From NCBI GenBank assembly GCA_913058495.1, contig CAJXQC010000026.1:1-42007 (forward strand): a stretch of 42,007 nucleotides of DNA. Direction: 5' to 3'. Shown here piece by piece: positions 8,325 through 15,647 of the stretch. Within the stretch, counting starts at the first letter, position 1, and every line of letters begins with the position of its first letter. This DNA comes from an uncultured Balneola sp. (GTDB lineage: Bacteria > Bacteroidota > Rhodothermia > Balneolales > Balneolaceae). A model generated the notes under the pieces. The model did no database searches. It saw nothing but the letters and a program-made list of their open reading frames with translations, and was not told where the DNA came from. The position numbers were made by a program, and so were the translations under genes.

Positions 8325-9032
8325 TTATTTTTGTATCTCAATCATCTCTAAAAAAGTATCTCCGAGTTTTGTAGTCAGCTTTTGAAACTTCCTTTTAGTA
8401 TGTCTACCTATAGTTATTTCATCACCATTGATAAGGCCATATGCACTTAAATCTCGCCAATATTGCGAAATCATCTCCATTTTATTTTTTAACTCTGGGT
8501 ATAATTTCTCTATTAATTTTTTACTATTTATGATGAGTTCATGATTTAAATTATCCTTCCTATCTTTGGCAAAATCATTTGGCTTACTAAAAAGTTTTAA
8601 AAGGAAAATATGATTTGGATTCATCCTTTCTATTAATGTTAGCCAGTACTCTAATTCGTCAAACTCGTTTACATTTTCCGTTAACTTTTCTGATGCATTT
8701 ATTAAAAGATTTCTTAATGCCTGAAGCTTTTCTTGTTGGTGATTTTGCTGAGCTATAATTGTAGCCTTAGTTATAATTGTAATAAACTCTTCATTCTTTG
8801 ATAAATCCTTAAGTGTGGTAAGTCCATCTTTTTCTCTTCGAACAAGATCATTCATTAACAAGTTAAGCCATTCTTGTTTTCTCTGGATATGAAGTGGTTG
8901 GACTAAAGCTGTAAATAAATCATAAGCTTTTGCTCCTCCTGGAAGAAGTGAAGAGGTTAATTTAGCATTCAAGTCTTTTGCCTCACTATGTTCAATCTCT
9001 ATCTTTTGGTCTATGAACTTTTTCCTATCCAT
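8325..9032 (-). CDS. Unknown helical protein between hsdS and hsdR
   Basis: A 235-residue soluble protein. I use the ATG at 9032, which shares its A with the hsdS stop (TGATG); a GTG one codon upstream is also possible. The middle (EEFITIITKATIIAQQ, EKLQALRNLLINA) and the part that follows (EYWLTLIERMNPNHIFLLKLF) resemble a family of poorly characterised helical proteins I recall from many genomes (pattern EKLxxLRNxLxNA...LLxxLTPxHxxLLxxF). The C-terminus has a winged-helix-like ending (YWRDLSAYGLING, then basic residues). It is embedded between the specificity and restriction genes, so it may assist or restrain HsdR, but nothing in the sequence shows an activity. Confidence 0.8.
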   Translation of the reverse strand: MDRKKFIDQKIEIEHSEAKDLNAKLTSSLLPGGAKAYDLFTALVQPLHIQRKQEWLNLLMNDLVRREKDGLTTLKDLSKNEEFITIITKATIIAQQNHQQEKLQALRNLLINASEKLTENVNEFDELEYWLTLIERMNPNHIFLLKLFSKPNDFAKDRKDNLNHELIINSKKLIEKLYPELKNKMEMISQYWRDLSAYGLINGDEITIGRHTKRKFQKLTTKLGDTFLEMIEIQK

Positions 9033-10183
9033 CACCCAAAAACCTCCTGCACTAACGACGAAAACAACTCTTCTGATTTTTTTACCTTTGTTGCCTTTTT
9101 CTCTTTGATAATTGCGTTAACAATTCTCAAAAACTCTAGCTGCTTATTAAGTTCAGGGAGTTTGATTGGGATATTTTTAAACACTTTTGTACTGATGTTG
9201 TCAGCTGTTGTACCTCTCACTGTCCCTAGAACTTTCCGGCTATAATTTTTCAAGTAATACAATAGAAAGTAATTGTTGATTTTCTCTGAACATATTAATG
9301 CTTTCATATCTTGGTTTAAAGTTACATCTACAGTGTTGATTGCTAATGGCCATTTGTTCTTTAAAATTCCGCTTCTAACAACTGATAAAACTGCCCCACT
9401 TTTTATCAACTTTGTTGAACTTTCCTTGATGGCAGCTGAAGTAATTTTATCCTGTGAATCAGTTATAAATGTCCACTTCATGTCTTTTGGTGAAACCCAA
9501 GGAATTTCACCTCCCCAAAAATCATTATTCTTTTTACTAGGGGTTCCACCTCCCTGAAAATCAACTAATTCATCCAACTCAAAAGTATTATCATCATCAA
9601 TAGAAACTTTAACCGGATCACCAAACATATCCAAGAACACACTTTGGATGAGTTGGTCGTATTTCTCAAGCATGGCTTTATCAATGTCGATGAGTCGTTG
9701 AGCACGGTCTAACTTGGCTACAATTGCTTTTTGCTCGGCGAGGCTGGTAAGAGGGATTTTGAAATCTTTTATTGCACGTTTTGAAACCTCTTTAAAAGTA
9801 GTAGAGTTGGAAAGTTGAACAATGTCTTCAGTAAGATATTTAAGAACATAAGCCAAATACATCTTGTCAATTTCATCACCACAAGTAAAGTTGATAAATC
9901 CCTGGTTCGTGGCTACTGGTATGTCATTAATGGCAATTTTACCAATTGATGCCCTTGAAGAGAATATCACAGTATCAGGATCAAGTAATTTTGCAGAACA
10001 GCTATTTAAACCTACTCTTGTGATCTTTCTTTCAGAATCATTTATCCTAACAATTTCACCTATCTCAGGTAAATCAGATGGACTCAGCCAAACAATTTCA
10101 CCATTCCAATATTCTTCATTCTTAGTACTAGGAGTACTACCCCCATTTATTTCAGCAATTTCACTCAGCTTCACCTTCCTCAA
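9032..10183 (-). CDS. hsdS: Type I restriction enzyme, specificity subunit
   Basis: A 383-residue DNA-recognition subunit that sets the bipartite target of both methylation and restriction. It has two target-recognition domains, each opening with the family signature (GGSTPSTKNEEYW then WLSPSDL near residue 15; GGGTPSKKNNDFW then WVSPKDM near 210). They are separated by a conserved helical spacer LAEQKAIVAKLDRAQ (about 146-160), and a second helix ends the protein. I accept the TTG at 10183: GGAGGGG lies 5 bases upstream, and the codon overlaps the hsdM stop (TTGA). The architecture is complete, with no sign of truncation or of inverted repeats for specificity switching. Confidence 0.94.
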   Translation of the reverse strand: MRKVKLSEIAEINGGSTPSTKNEEYWNGEIVWLSPSDLPEIGEIVRINDSERKITRVGLNSCSAKLLDPDTVIFSSRASIGKIAINDIPVATNQGFINFTCGDEIDKMYLAYVLKYLTEDIVQLSNSTTFKEVSKRAIKDFKIPLTSLAEQKAIVAKLDRAQRLIDIDKAMLEKYDQLIQSVFLDMFGDPVKVSIDDDNTFELDELVDFQGGGTPSKKNNDFWGGEIPWVSPKDMKWTFITDSQDKITSAAIKESSTKLIKSGAVLSVVRSGILKNKWPLAINTVDVTLNQDMKALICSEKINNYFLLYYLKNYSRKVLGTVRGTTADNISTKVFKNIPIKLPELNKQLEFLRIVNAIIKEKKATKVKKSEELFSSLVQEVFG

Positions 10184-11655
10184 ACCATCCCCTCCAATTC
10201 ATCCAGAATTTTGAGTCGTTCTTTTGCAAGTTGTCTTAAGCCAGGTTCTCCATCTTTGCCGTTAATTATTTCTCTAGGCGTATCATATTCAACCGCTTCG
10301 TACTCAATTTCTTTATAGCGGTTTATTGAGAGGTCGTAGTTTTGGTCAACTATCTCCGCTTTAGGCACTAAAAAACTAGCATCAGTTCGTTTGCGATCTA
10401 CTTCATTATCTAGGTTCTTATATCGCTCAATAATATCCGGGAGGTCGTCAGAATCAATCTTAACTCTTTTATCATCTAAAGAATACCCGTCAGCTTTCAT
10501 ATCGTAGAACCACACATTATCAGTTCCACCTGAATTAGTTTTAGTAAAGATGATCACAGCTGTACTCACTCCGGCATAAGGTTTAAACACACCACTTGGC
10601 ATAGAGATCACCGCATTTAATTGGTGCTCTTCTACCAATAAACGTCGGACTTCTTTATGAGCATTTGAACTACCAAAAAGTACACCATCAGGTACAACAA
10701 CTGCTGCACGTCCACCAATTTTCATTGCACGAATAAACATGGCAATAAATAATAGTTCCGTCTTCTTTGTCTTTACAGTTTGTAGTAAATCAGAAGCCAC
10801 ACTGTCATAATCCAACGATCCTTTAAATGGAGGATTAGCCAGTATCAGATCAAACTTTTCATCTAAATCTCTTCCTTCACTGGAAAGGGAATCTTTGTAA
10901 TCAATAGTAGCACCATCAAAACCATGCATCACCATATTCATATTCCCGATACGAAGCATGGAGTTATCGAAGTCGTAACCGGTAAACATTTCTTTCTGGT
11001 AGTGATTTCTCACTTTCTCGTCAACCATATCCTTGGCATGATGATCCCGAATATATTCTCCTGCAGCTACCAAGAACCCTGCCGTACCACAAGCAGGATC
11101 TGCAATATTCTCTAATGGCTTGGGTTGTGTCAAATCAACCATCATCTTAATAATATGGCGTGGAGTACGGAACTGTCCATTCTGACCAGCTACGCTCAAT
11201 TTAGAGAGCATGTATTCATACATATCACCTTTGGTATCTCGGTCGTCCATCTCTAACTGATCCATCAGCTCAACCACTCTTGCTAAAGTAGAAGCCTTTG
11301 GAAACATAAAAATAGCCCCTTCCATATGTTTACGGTAGGTACTTCCATTTTTTCCACCTAGTTCTTTTATGAACGGAAATACATCATCCCGAATGGTGTT
11401 AAACATTTCGGTAGGTTCCAGTTGTTTCAAATTTCGCCATCGAAGGTGTTCTTGCTCTTTAGTAAAAGATGGATTCTGTACGGGTTTACCTGTTCTCTCT
11501 GCTTTTTTCTCGGCTTTAAGTTGTTGGTCGTCTATTCCTTTTATAAAAAGTAGATAGGTAAGTTGTTCTATTACTGTTAGTGGATTCGAAATTCCTGCAG
11601 TCCAAAGTGTTTCCCAAATTTTATCAACTTTGTTCTTTAGTTCGCCTGTGAGCAT
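10180..11655 (-). CDS. hsdM: Type I restriction enzyme, DNA methyltransferase subunit
   Basis: The modification subunit, an adenine-N6 methyltransferase using S-adenosylmethionine. It has a helical HsdM N-domain (~1-130), the conserved QFRTPR (161-166), SAM-binding motif I DPACGTAGF (187-195) and catalytic motif IV NPPF (274-277). The C-terminal helices (GLRQLAKERLKILDELEGM) would bind HsdS. At 491 residues it is a normal length. It is the first gene of the five-gene operon, behind a long 374-bp divergent intergenic region with repeats, so its expression is likely to be controlled there. The stop overlaps the hsdS start. Confidence 0.96.
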   Translation of the reverse strand: MLTGELKNKVDKIWETLWTAGISNPLTVIEQLTYLLFIKGIDDQQLKAEKKAERTGKPVQNPSFTKEQEHLRWRNLKQLEPTEMFNTIRDDVFPFIKELGGKNGSTYRKHMEGAIFMFPKASTLARVVELMDQLEMDDRDTKGDMYEYMLSKLSVAGQNGQFRTPRHIIKMMVDLTQPKPLENIADPACGTAGFLVAAGEYIRDHHAKDMVDEKVRNHYQKEMFTGYDFDNSMLRIGNMNMVMHGFDGATIDYKDSLSSEGRDLDEKFDLILANPPFKGSLDYDSVASDLLQTVKTKKTELLFIAMFIRAMKIGGRAAVVVPDGVLFGSSNAHKEVRRLLVEEHQLNAVISMPSGVFKPYAGVSTAVIIFTKTNSGGTDNVWFYDMKADGYSLDDKRVKIDSDDLPDIIERYKNLDNEVDRKRTDASFLVPKAEIVDQNYDLSINRYKEIEYEAVEYDTPREIINGKDGEPGLRQLAKERLKILDELEGMV

Positions 11656-12029
11656 GAATATTTATTTCCCGAATAAAAGTTAAAACATATAGTTATAAGG
11701 GTGTATATAATGAAAACTTAGGTTTCATGGAAATTAAAAGAAGTGAAAAGTAATACTGACAGATTTCAAACAGATTAAATCTATCTGGAAGGCTAAATAT
11801 ACCTGTACATTCCCTGTACTTTACCTGTACTTTTTGTATATCAGAGTATCTTAGAACACTCTATTGCTTTATAATTTAGGCTTGTTCTTTATAACTTTTT
11901 GTTGCGTTCTATTACATTATTCATAACCACATGATTATGTAGTATTAATCGGGTCATTTTAGGTTACATTTTCTAAGGTTGAAAAACTAAATACTCTCTT
12001 ACTTCAACTTTAATAAAACCTCTTGCCTT
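11656..12029. other. 374-bp divergent intergenic region
   Basis: Lies between hsdM (leftward) and the exported protein at 12030 (rightward). No ORF or RNA gene is apparent. It contains the phased repeats at 11801-11833, a 5-1-5 palindrome AGATT-A-AATCT near 11773-11783 flanked by further CAGATT/ATCTG words, a TTTATAATT that could be a rightward -10 element near 11869, and a CATAA...TTATG inverted pair near 11920. Promoters for both directions must lie here, but I cannot place them with confidence. Confidence 0.6.
11801..11833 (+). repeat. Three tandem 11-bp repeats (CCTGTAC)
   Basis: ACCTGTACATT, CCCTGTACTTT and ACCTGTACTTT follow each other without gaps. The core CCTGTAC starts at 11802, 11813 and 11824, an exact 11-bp period, so the three copies face the same side of the helix. 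They lie 146 bp upstream of hsdM and ~200 bp upstream of the exported protein. They could be operator half-sites, iteron-like initiator sites or integrase arm sites. The sequence alone does not decide. Confidence 0.8.
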
Positions 12030-13391
12030 ATGAAATTATTCATAAATACCTTACTACTTTTGTTTGTATTAAGTCATCAAATTAAGGCTCAAGAAGCTGT
12101 AATAACTACCGCCATTGCTGCAACAGAAGCTTCTGAACTAATAGATCAGGCTAAGAATTCAGCTTCTACTTTGTTGGGTGAAGCCGAAGTCCGTGGTAGC
12201 GCACTATTAAATCAAGCAGGTAATGAACTTAATGTATTAGCTACAAATGCTTCGGTCTTACTTGGCAAACAGCTTGATAAAACAGTTGGCGAATTAAGTT
12301 CTCAGAACCAACAGTTAATGGTAAGATTAGATCGATTGACAAAAAGTTCTGAAAGTTTTCTAGCAAGGGATATATATGATTTAAAAGATGCTGTTGCACT
12401 AGATCTTACCCAAGCCCTTTCTGGTATTCCTTTCTATCAAGATAAATTATTTATATCAAGAGTTAATGGTCTAACTCATATTTCTAAAGATGAGGGATAT
12501 TATAAACTTGATATAATTGGTACAAATCTCGGTCTTGGAGATAATAAGGTGACTTCTGATATCTCAGTAACAATTGATTCAACTAAAATAACTGACACTA
12601 AAATTGAAAGAACTTCTAGAAATGAAACTGATATTTTAATTCCTGTTAAGTATTTAAATGACTCAACCAGTTATTCTTCAAAAATGGTGTCTATTGATGT
12701 GAAATACACAATTAAAAAGAAATTCCTTTTTTTGATACCATATTCAAAAAATGAAAATTTTTCCTTTAATATTAATGTATCTATTCTTTCAAAAAAAGCA
12801 GGTCAATTAACATCGAAATTTACTTCTTCCGAATATGGATGGGAAAGAGAACGTACAGAGCAGATTGAAAGATCAACTGCTAACCATCATTGTTCTAGTA
12901 GTTGTTCTGGTGAACCAACTCGAACTAATTATACAATTCCATTTAGAGTTAGCAGTTCTAACACAACCCCTCCTACTCTCGGTGACAGACGACTTCAAAA
13001 TATAAGGCTAAACTGTATAAGCGGTCCTTGTGGAGCATGGAATGCAGTTATGTCACTAAACATAAGCAATAACAGGACTCTAGCTGTTGCAAGCTTTGAT
13101 GTTTGGAGCCATCCTACAACTTGGAGAATGCAAGTAGATGTCGATCAATATAGAGAAATAAACGAGGTAGTTACTTCAAATTCTTCAGATTTATTTTATG
13201 ATCAAATAATAAAGATTGAAACACCTATTAACTTTAAATATGGGAAACTGGTCTACAAAACAATAACAAATAAACAAGTTGAGATACTTTTAGGATCCGA
13301 AGATGATGAAGGACTATTAACATTAGAAAGCATTCAAAACCTTAGTAATGGTCGTAAAATCTATTTCTACAAAGCAAAAAAACCAATATAA
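12030..13391 (+). CDS. Large exported protein of unknown function (element cargo)
   Basis: A 453-residue protein with a typical signal peptide (MKLFINTLLLLFVLSHQIKA, probable cleavage after residue 20). The next ~85 residues are an Ala/Ser/Leu-rich amphipathic helix or coiled coil (SASTLLGEAEVRGSALLNQA). After ~140 the sequence changes to beta-rich, Ser/Thr/Asn-rich segments, with an IPT-like stretch (GYYKLDIIGTNLG). Four cysteines (288, 292, 329, 334) may form disulphides after export. No enzyme motif is seen. It lies between the RM operon and the integrase, and its stop directly abuts the convergent integrase stop with no intervening base. A surface or periplasmic cargo protein is the most I can infer. 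Confidence 0.82.
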   Translation: MKLFINTLLLLFVLSHQIKAQEAVITTAIAATEASELIDQAKNSASTLLGEAEVRGSALLNQAGNELNVLATNASVLLGKQLDKTVGELSSQNQQLMVRLDRLTKSSESFLARDIYDLKDAVALDLTQALSGIPFYQDKLFISRVNGLTHISKDEGYYKLDIIGTNLGLGDNKVTSDISVTIDSTKITDTKIERTSRNETDILIPVKYLNDSTSYSSKMVSIDVKYTIKKKFLFLIPYSKNENFSFNINVSILSKKAGQLTSKFTSSEYGWERERTEQIERSTANHHCSSSCSGEPTRTNYTIPFRVSSSNTTPPTLGDRRLQNIRLNCISGPCGAWNAVMSLNISNNRTLAVASFDVWSHPTTWRMQVDVDQYREINEVVTSNSSDLFYDQIIKIETPINFKYGKLVYKTITNKQVEILLGSEDDEGLLTLESIQNLSNGRKIYFYKAKKPI

Positions 13392-14606
13392 TTAAAACAA
13401 GTTCTCCATCTCTTTATCAAGTAAGTTTTCATCGAAACTTTTTAAATAGACTTGTGTTGTTTTCAAATCAGAATGTGCTAATGCATTCGAAATAGCATAT
13501 ATATTCATTCCTTGAGATGCTGCATGTCTGGCAAATGAATGTCGGGCCATATGAAATGATACCTTCGTATCTATACCTGCTTTTTTGGCGATCTTCTTTA
13601 GATGTATATTTACAATGGCATTTTTAGAAGCTTTCTCTTTATCAAATACTACCGGGTCATTCAGTTCTTTATCTGCATCAAGAAGAGGAAATATTAAATC
13701 TGTATCTGATCCATTTGTCCTGTATTGTTTCAGTATATCAAAACTGTAATCATTTAGCTTAATGTCCTTCCATTTGGGATCATTATTTCGGGCAGTTTTA
13801 CTCATCTGATACTTTAATCTACCATCCTGTATGTTTTCCCAGGTAAGTCTACATAAATCCCCAAACCGTATTCCGGCATTATAAAAAGAGAATAGAAAAT
13901 AGTTTCTGGTATGGTACAAAGAACTATCACTATCTAACTCAAGTGCTTCTATTGATTTTAACTGTTCAAAACTTAAAGCCTCTTTTTTAGACTTTTGAAC
14001 CTTAGGCATCTTGTACCTATCGAAAGGACTTTCAGCTATAATACCTTTTTCAATTGCATCATCGAATACCAGTTTGATCTTAGCAAAGTCTTTTCTCACC
14101 GTGGTACTTATATTTTTATAAGTATCTACTTGGTACTTTTTAAGACTATCTAAAAACTGTTGATCTATATCTCTAAAGTAAAGTTTCTTTGAAGAGAATG
14201 ACCTAATCTTGTTTAGAGCTACTTTAACCTGTTTGGCTCTACGAACCAATCCATCACTTTTAACCCTTTCACAATATCCTTCTGCATAGTCTATAAATAG
14301 TTCCGGTGCTTTCCCCTTTAGTTTATCCACGATCAACTTAGATGATAGTTTGTTATTCTTTTCCAGATCGAAACCAATTTGCATAGCATTCAATATCAAC
14401 TCTTCTAATTGTAGATTGAGTACTTTTGCTTTTGGATGGCTTTTCCGAATAGTTCTTGCCTCCGGGTTCCAATGTTTAGGTAGTACTTTTATACCTGTAT
14501 TGTATAGACTCTTTCTTCTGTCGAACGTTATTCTCATGTATATCGGCGCAAGTCCTTCTTTGTTGGTCTTATCTGCTCGAATTATATAATGGTAGGTAGG
14601 TTTCAT
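13392..14606 (-). CDS. Tyrosine recombinase / integrase of a mobile element
   Basis: Site-specific integrase of the Bacteroidota type: an N-terminal arm-binding domain (YHYIIRADKTNKEGLAPIYM), a SAM-like core-binding domain (~100-200) and a C-terminal catalytic domain. Using the ATG at 14606 (404 residues), the catalytic residues are R247 (NAGIRFGDL), K270, H352-x-x-R355 (HMARHSFARH), H378 (LAHSDLKTT) and Y387. All are present, so it is probably active. ATG at 14630 or TTG at 14639 would add 8 or 11 residues; family members usually begin near the chosen Met. The gene starts ~150 bp from the likely attachment site at 14736, the normal place for an integrase. Confidence 0.95.
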   Translation of the reverse strand: MKPTYHYIIRADKTNKEGLAPIYMRITFDRRKSLYNTGIKVLPKHWNPEARTIRKSHPKAKVLNLQLEELILNAMQIGFDLEKNNKLSSKLIVDKLKGKAPELFIDYAEGYCERVKSDGLVRRAKQVKVALNKIRSFSSKKLYFRDIDQQFLDSLKKYQVDTYKNISTTVRKDFAKIKLVFDDAIEKGIIAESPFDRYKMPKVQKSKKEALSFEQLKSIEALELDSDSSLYHTRNYFLFSFYNAGIRFGDLCRLTWENIQDGRLKYQMSKTARNNDPKWKDIKLNDYSFDILKQYRTNGSDTDLIFPLLDADKELNDPVVFDKEKASKNAIVNIHLKKIAKKAGIDTKVSFHMARHSFARHAASQGMNIYAISNALAHSDLKTTQVYLKSFDENLLDKEMENLF

Positions 14607-14701
14607 ATTGGTAGAACATAGGTGGAACATTTTCTGCAATTCTTATCATCTTAATGAATTAAGAATCTGCCTCTATGTAATTTAAACCATTGTTTGAAAT
14701 C

Positions 14702-14733
14702 ATGTAACGGTATCTCGAAACATCTAGTTACAT
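14702..14733. repeat. 7-bp inverted repeat beside the probable att site
   Basis: ATGTAAC (14702-14708) and GTTACAT (14727-14733) are perfect inverted copies separated by 18 bp, ending 2 bp before the tRNA-like fragment. The position between the integrase start and the attachment core fits a binding site for the integrase or excisionase. This is inference from location. Confidence 0.45.
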
Positions 14734-14735
14734 AT

Positions 14736-14755
14736 CTTGAGTCCCCTCTTTGGTA
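14736..14755 (+). other. tRNA 3'-end fragment; probable attR of the element
   Basis: The bases read as part of a T-loop (ending GAGT), then CCCCT as the 3' T-stem strand, CTTTGGT as the 3' acceptor strand and A as discriminator. A hairpin terminator follows at once, as after a real tRNA gene. No matching 5' acceptor (ACCAAAG) or cloverleaf is found in the ~100 bases upstream, so only the 3' end is here. This is what remains on one side when an element integrates into the 3' end of a tRNA gene. The restored tRNA would lie beyond the left end of this contig. CCA is not encoded. Confidence 0.55.
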
Positions 14756-14756
14756 C

Positions 14757-14794
14757 AAAAAGCCTTGTAGATTTAATATTTACAAGGCTTTTTT
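14757..14794 (+). terminator. Intrinsic terminator after tRNA fragment
   Basis: AGCCTTGTA (14761-14769) pairs perfectly with TACAAGGCT (14781-14789) across an 11-base loop and is followed by six Ts. An A-run precedes it, so it may act in both directions. It probably ended the original tRNA transcript. Confidence 0.85.
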
Positions 14795-14835
14795 ATTTAT
14801 ATTGAAGGGTATCAATCTTAATCAAATTTAAATAA

Positions 14836-15000
14836 ATGAGTCTGTTACGAATTATACTCGCAATATTTCTACCTCCTGTCGGAGTTTTTTTAACTGTTGG
14901 AATCGGATCCGCTTTCTGGATTAATATCTTGTTAACGATATTGGGATATATACCGGGAATTATCCATGCGGTTTGGATCATTGCCAAAGCAGACAATTGA
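14836..15000 (+). CDS. YqaE/Pmp3 family small membrane protein
   Basis: A 54-residue protein with two hydrophobic helices that matches the Pmp3/YqaE (UPF0057) family well: ILAIFLPPVGVFL, then FWINILLTILGYIPG and IIHAVWII. These small proteolipids sit in the cytoplasmic membrane and are linked to membrane potential and salt or stress tolerance in other organisms. It is the first chromosomal gene right of the probable attachment site. Its stop lies 10 bp before the palindromic terminator of the convergent gene. It is easily missed because of its length, and the antisense frame here (14793-14996) is a shadow of it. Confidence 0.92.
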   Translation: MSLLRIILAIFLPPVGVFLTVGIGSAFWINILLTILGYIPGIIHAVWIIAKADN

Positions 15001-15003
15001 CCA

Positions 15004-15034
15004 TAAAAAAAGCCGTCATATCGATATGACGGCT
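15004..15034 (-). terminator. Perfect-palindrome terminator of PEGA lipoprotein gene
   Basis: 15011-15034 is a 24-bp perfect palindrome (AGCCGTCATATC and its complement). On the minus strand it is followed by a run of seven Ts, placing it 25 bp after the stop of the lipoprotein gene. It may also receive transcripts of the convergent YqaE gene, but lacks a T-run on that side. Confidence 0.88.
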
Positions 15035-15058
15035 CTAGAATTCTTAAGGAAAGTTATT

Positions 15059-15553
15059 TTATTTTTCTGCTTTTTTAAGCATTTCCCATTGATCTGATGT
15101 GAGCATGAACACATAAATGTCACTACTATCGGTTTTAAAATTATCATCGATATAACCCGCAGCTTGTAAACTGGCCATATTTGCCTCAACATCTGCCGGA
15201 GTTAATGAATACGCTGCACCGGTTGCAACATCTACTATTATTCCTACCAGTCCCCATGAAAAAATGTTACCTACAAGTGCCGTCCCGATATCGAACTTTT
15301 TAAATATTTCAAAGTTGAGATCTTCATATCCTTCCTTTTTGAAAGTCAGTACATAATCACTGTTTCTTTTTAAAGAAAGTGTTTGAGGAGTAACCCCTCT
15401 ATCAATTCCATTAATAAAAATATTTGCCCCTGAAGGATTTGAATTCACCCTGACATCTGCACTAGAACCCTTAAATATAGAAGCACAGGAAATAGTAAGT
15501 GTACACAATAAAACTAGTGCTGGAATAACCCGAAGTTTTTTAGAATTTATCAT
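15059..15553 (-). CDS. PEGA-domain lipoprotein
   Basis: A 164-residue lipoprotein. The signal sequence ends in a lipobox TISC (Cys23). Residues ~33-75 form a PEGA domain (VRVNSNPSGANIFINGIDRG, TPQTLSLKR, YVLTFKKEGYE), a beta-barrel-like module common in surface proteins. A glycine-rich hydrophobic stretch (GTALVGNIFSWGLVGIIVDVATGAAY) follows, as in other PEGA lipoproteins, then a charged tail. It faces the outer membrane or periplasm. It is single-gene, divergent from the aldo/keto reductase and closed by its own terminator. Confidence 0.88.
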   Translation of the reverse strand: MINSKKLRVIPALVLLCTLTISCASIFKGSSADVRVNSNPSGANIFINGIDRGVTPQTLSLKRNSDYVLTFKKEGYEDLNFEIFKKFDIGTALVGNIFSWGLVGIIVDVATGAAYSLTPADVEANMASLQAAGYIDDNFKTDSSDIYVFMLTSDQWEMLKKAEK

Positions 15554-15647
15554 AAAAATATAATTTTAAGTTTTTAAAAAATGTTCATGAGATTAGTATT
15601 ATTTGTTTAAAAACACAAACATAAACCTTAATTCATAAACCAAAATA

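Noticed and set aside
9032-10183. Phase-variable specificity switching of hsdS
   Set aside because: Only one hsdS copy is present, with no second partial copy, inverted repeats or invertase next to it.
11801-11833. The CCTGTAC repeats as a CRISPR array
   Set aside because: Units are 11 bp and contiguous with no spacers; no cas genes are nearby.
14640-14760. A complete tRNA gene before the terminator
   Set aside because: No 5' acceptor strand, D-arm or anticodon arm can be matched; only the 3' end is present.
14793-14996. 67-codon minus-strand frame
   Set aside because: It is antisense to the well-conserved YqaE/Pmp3 gene and runs into the terminator region.
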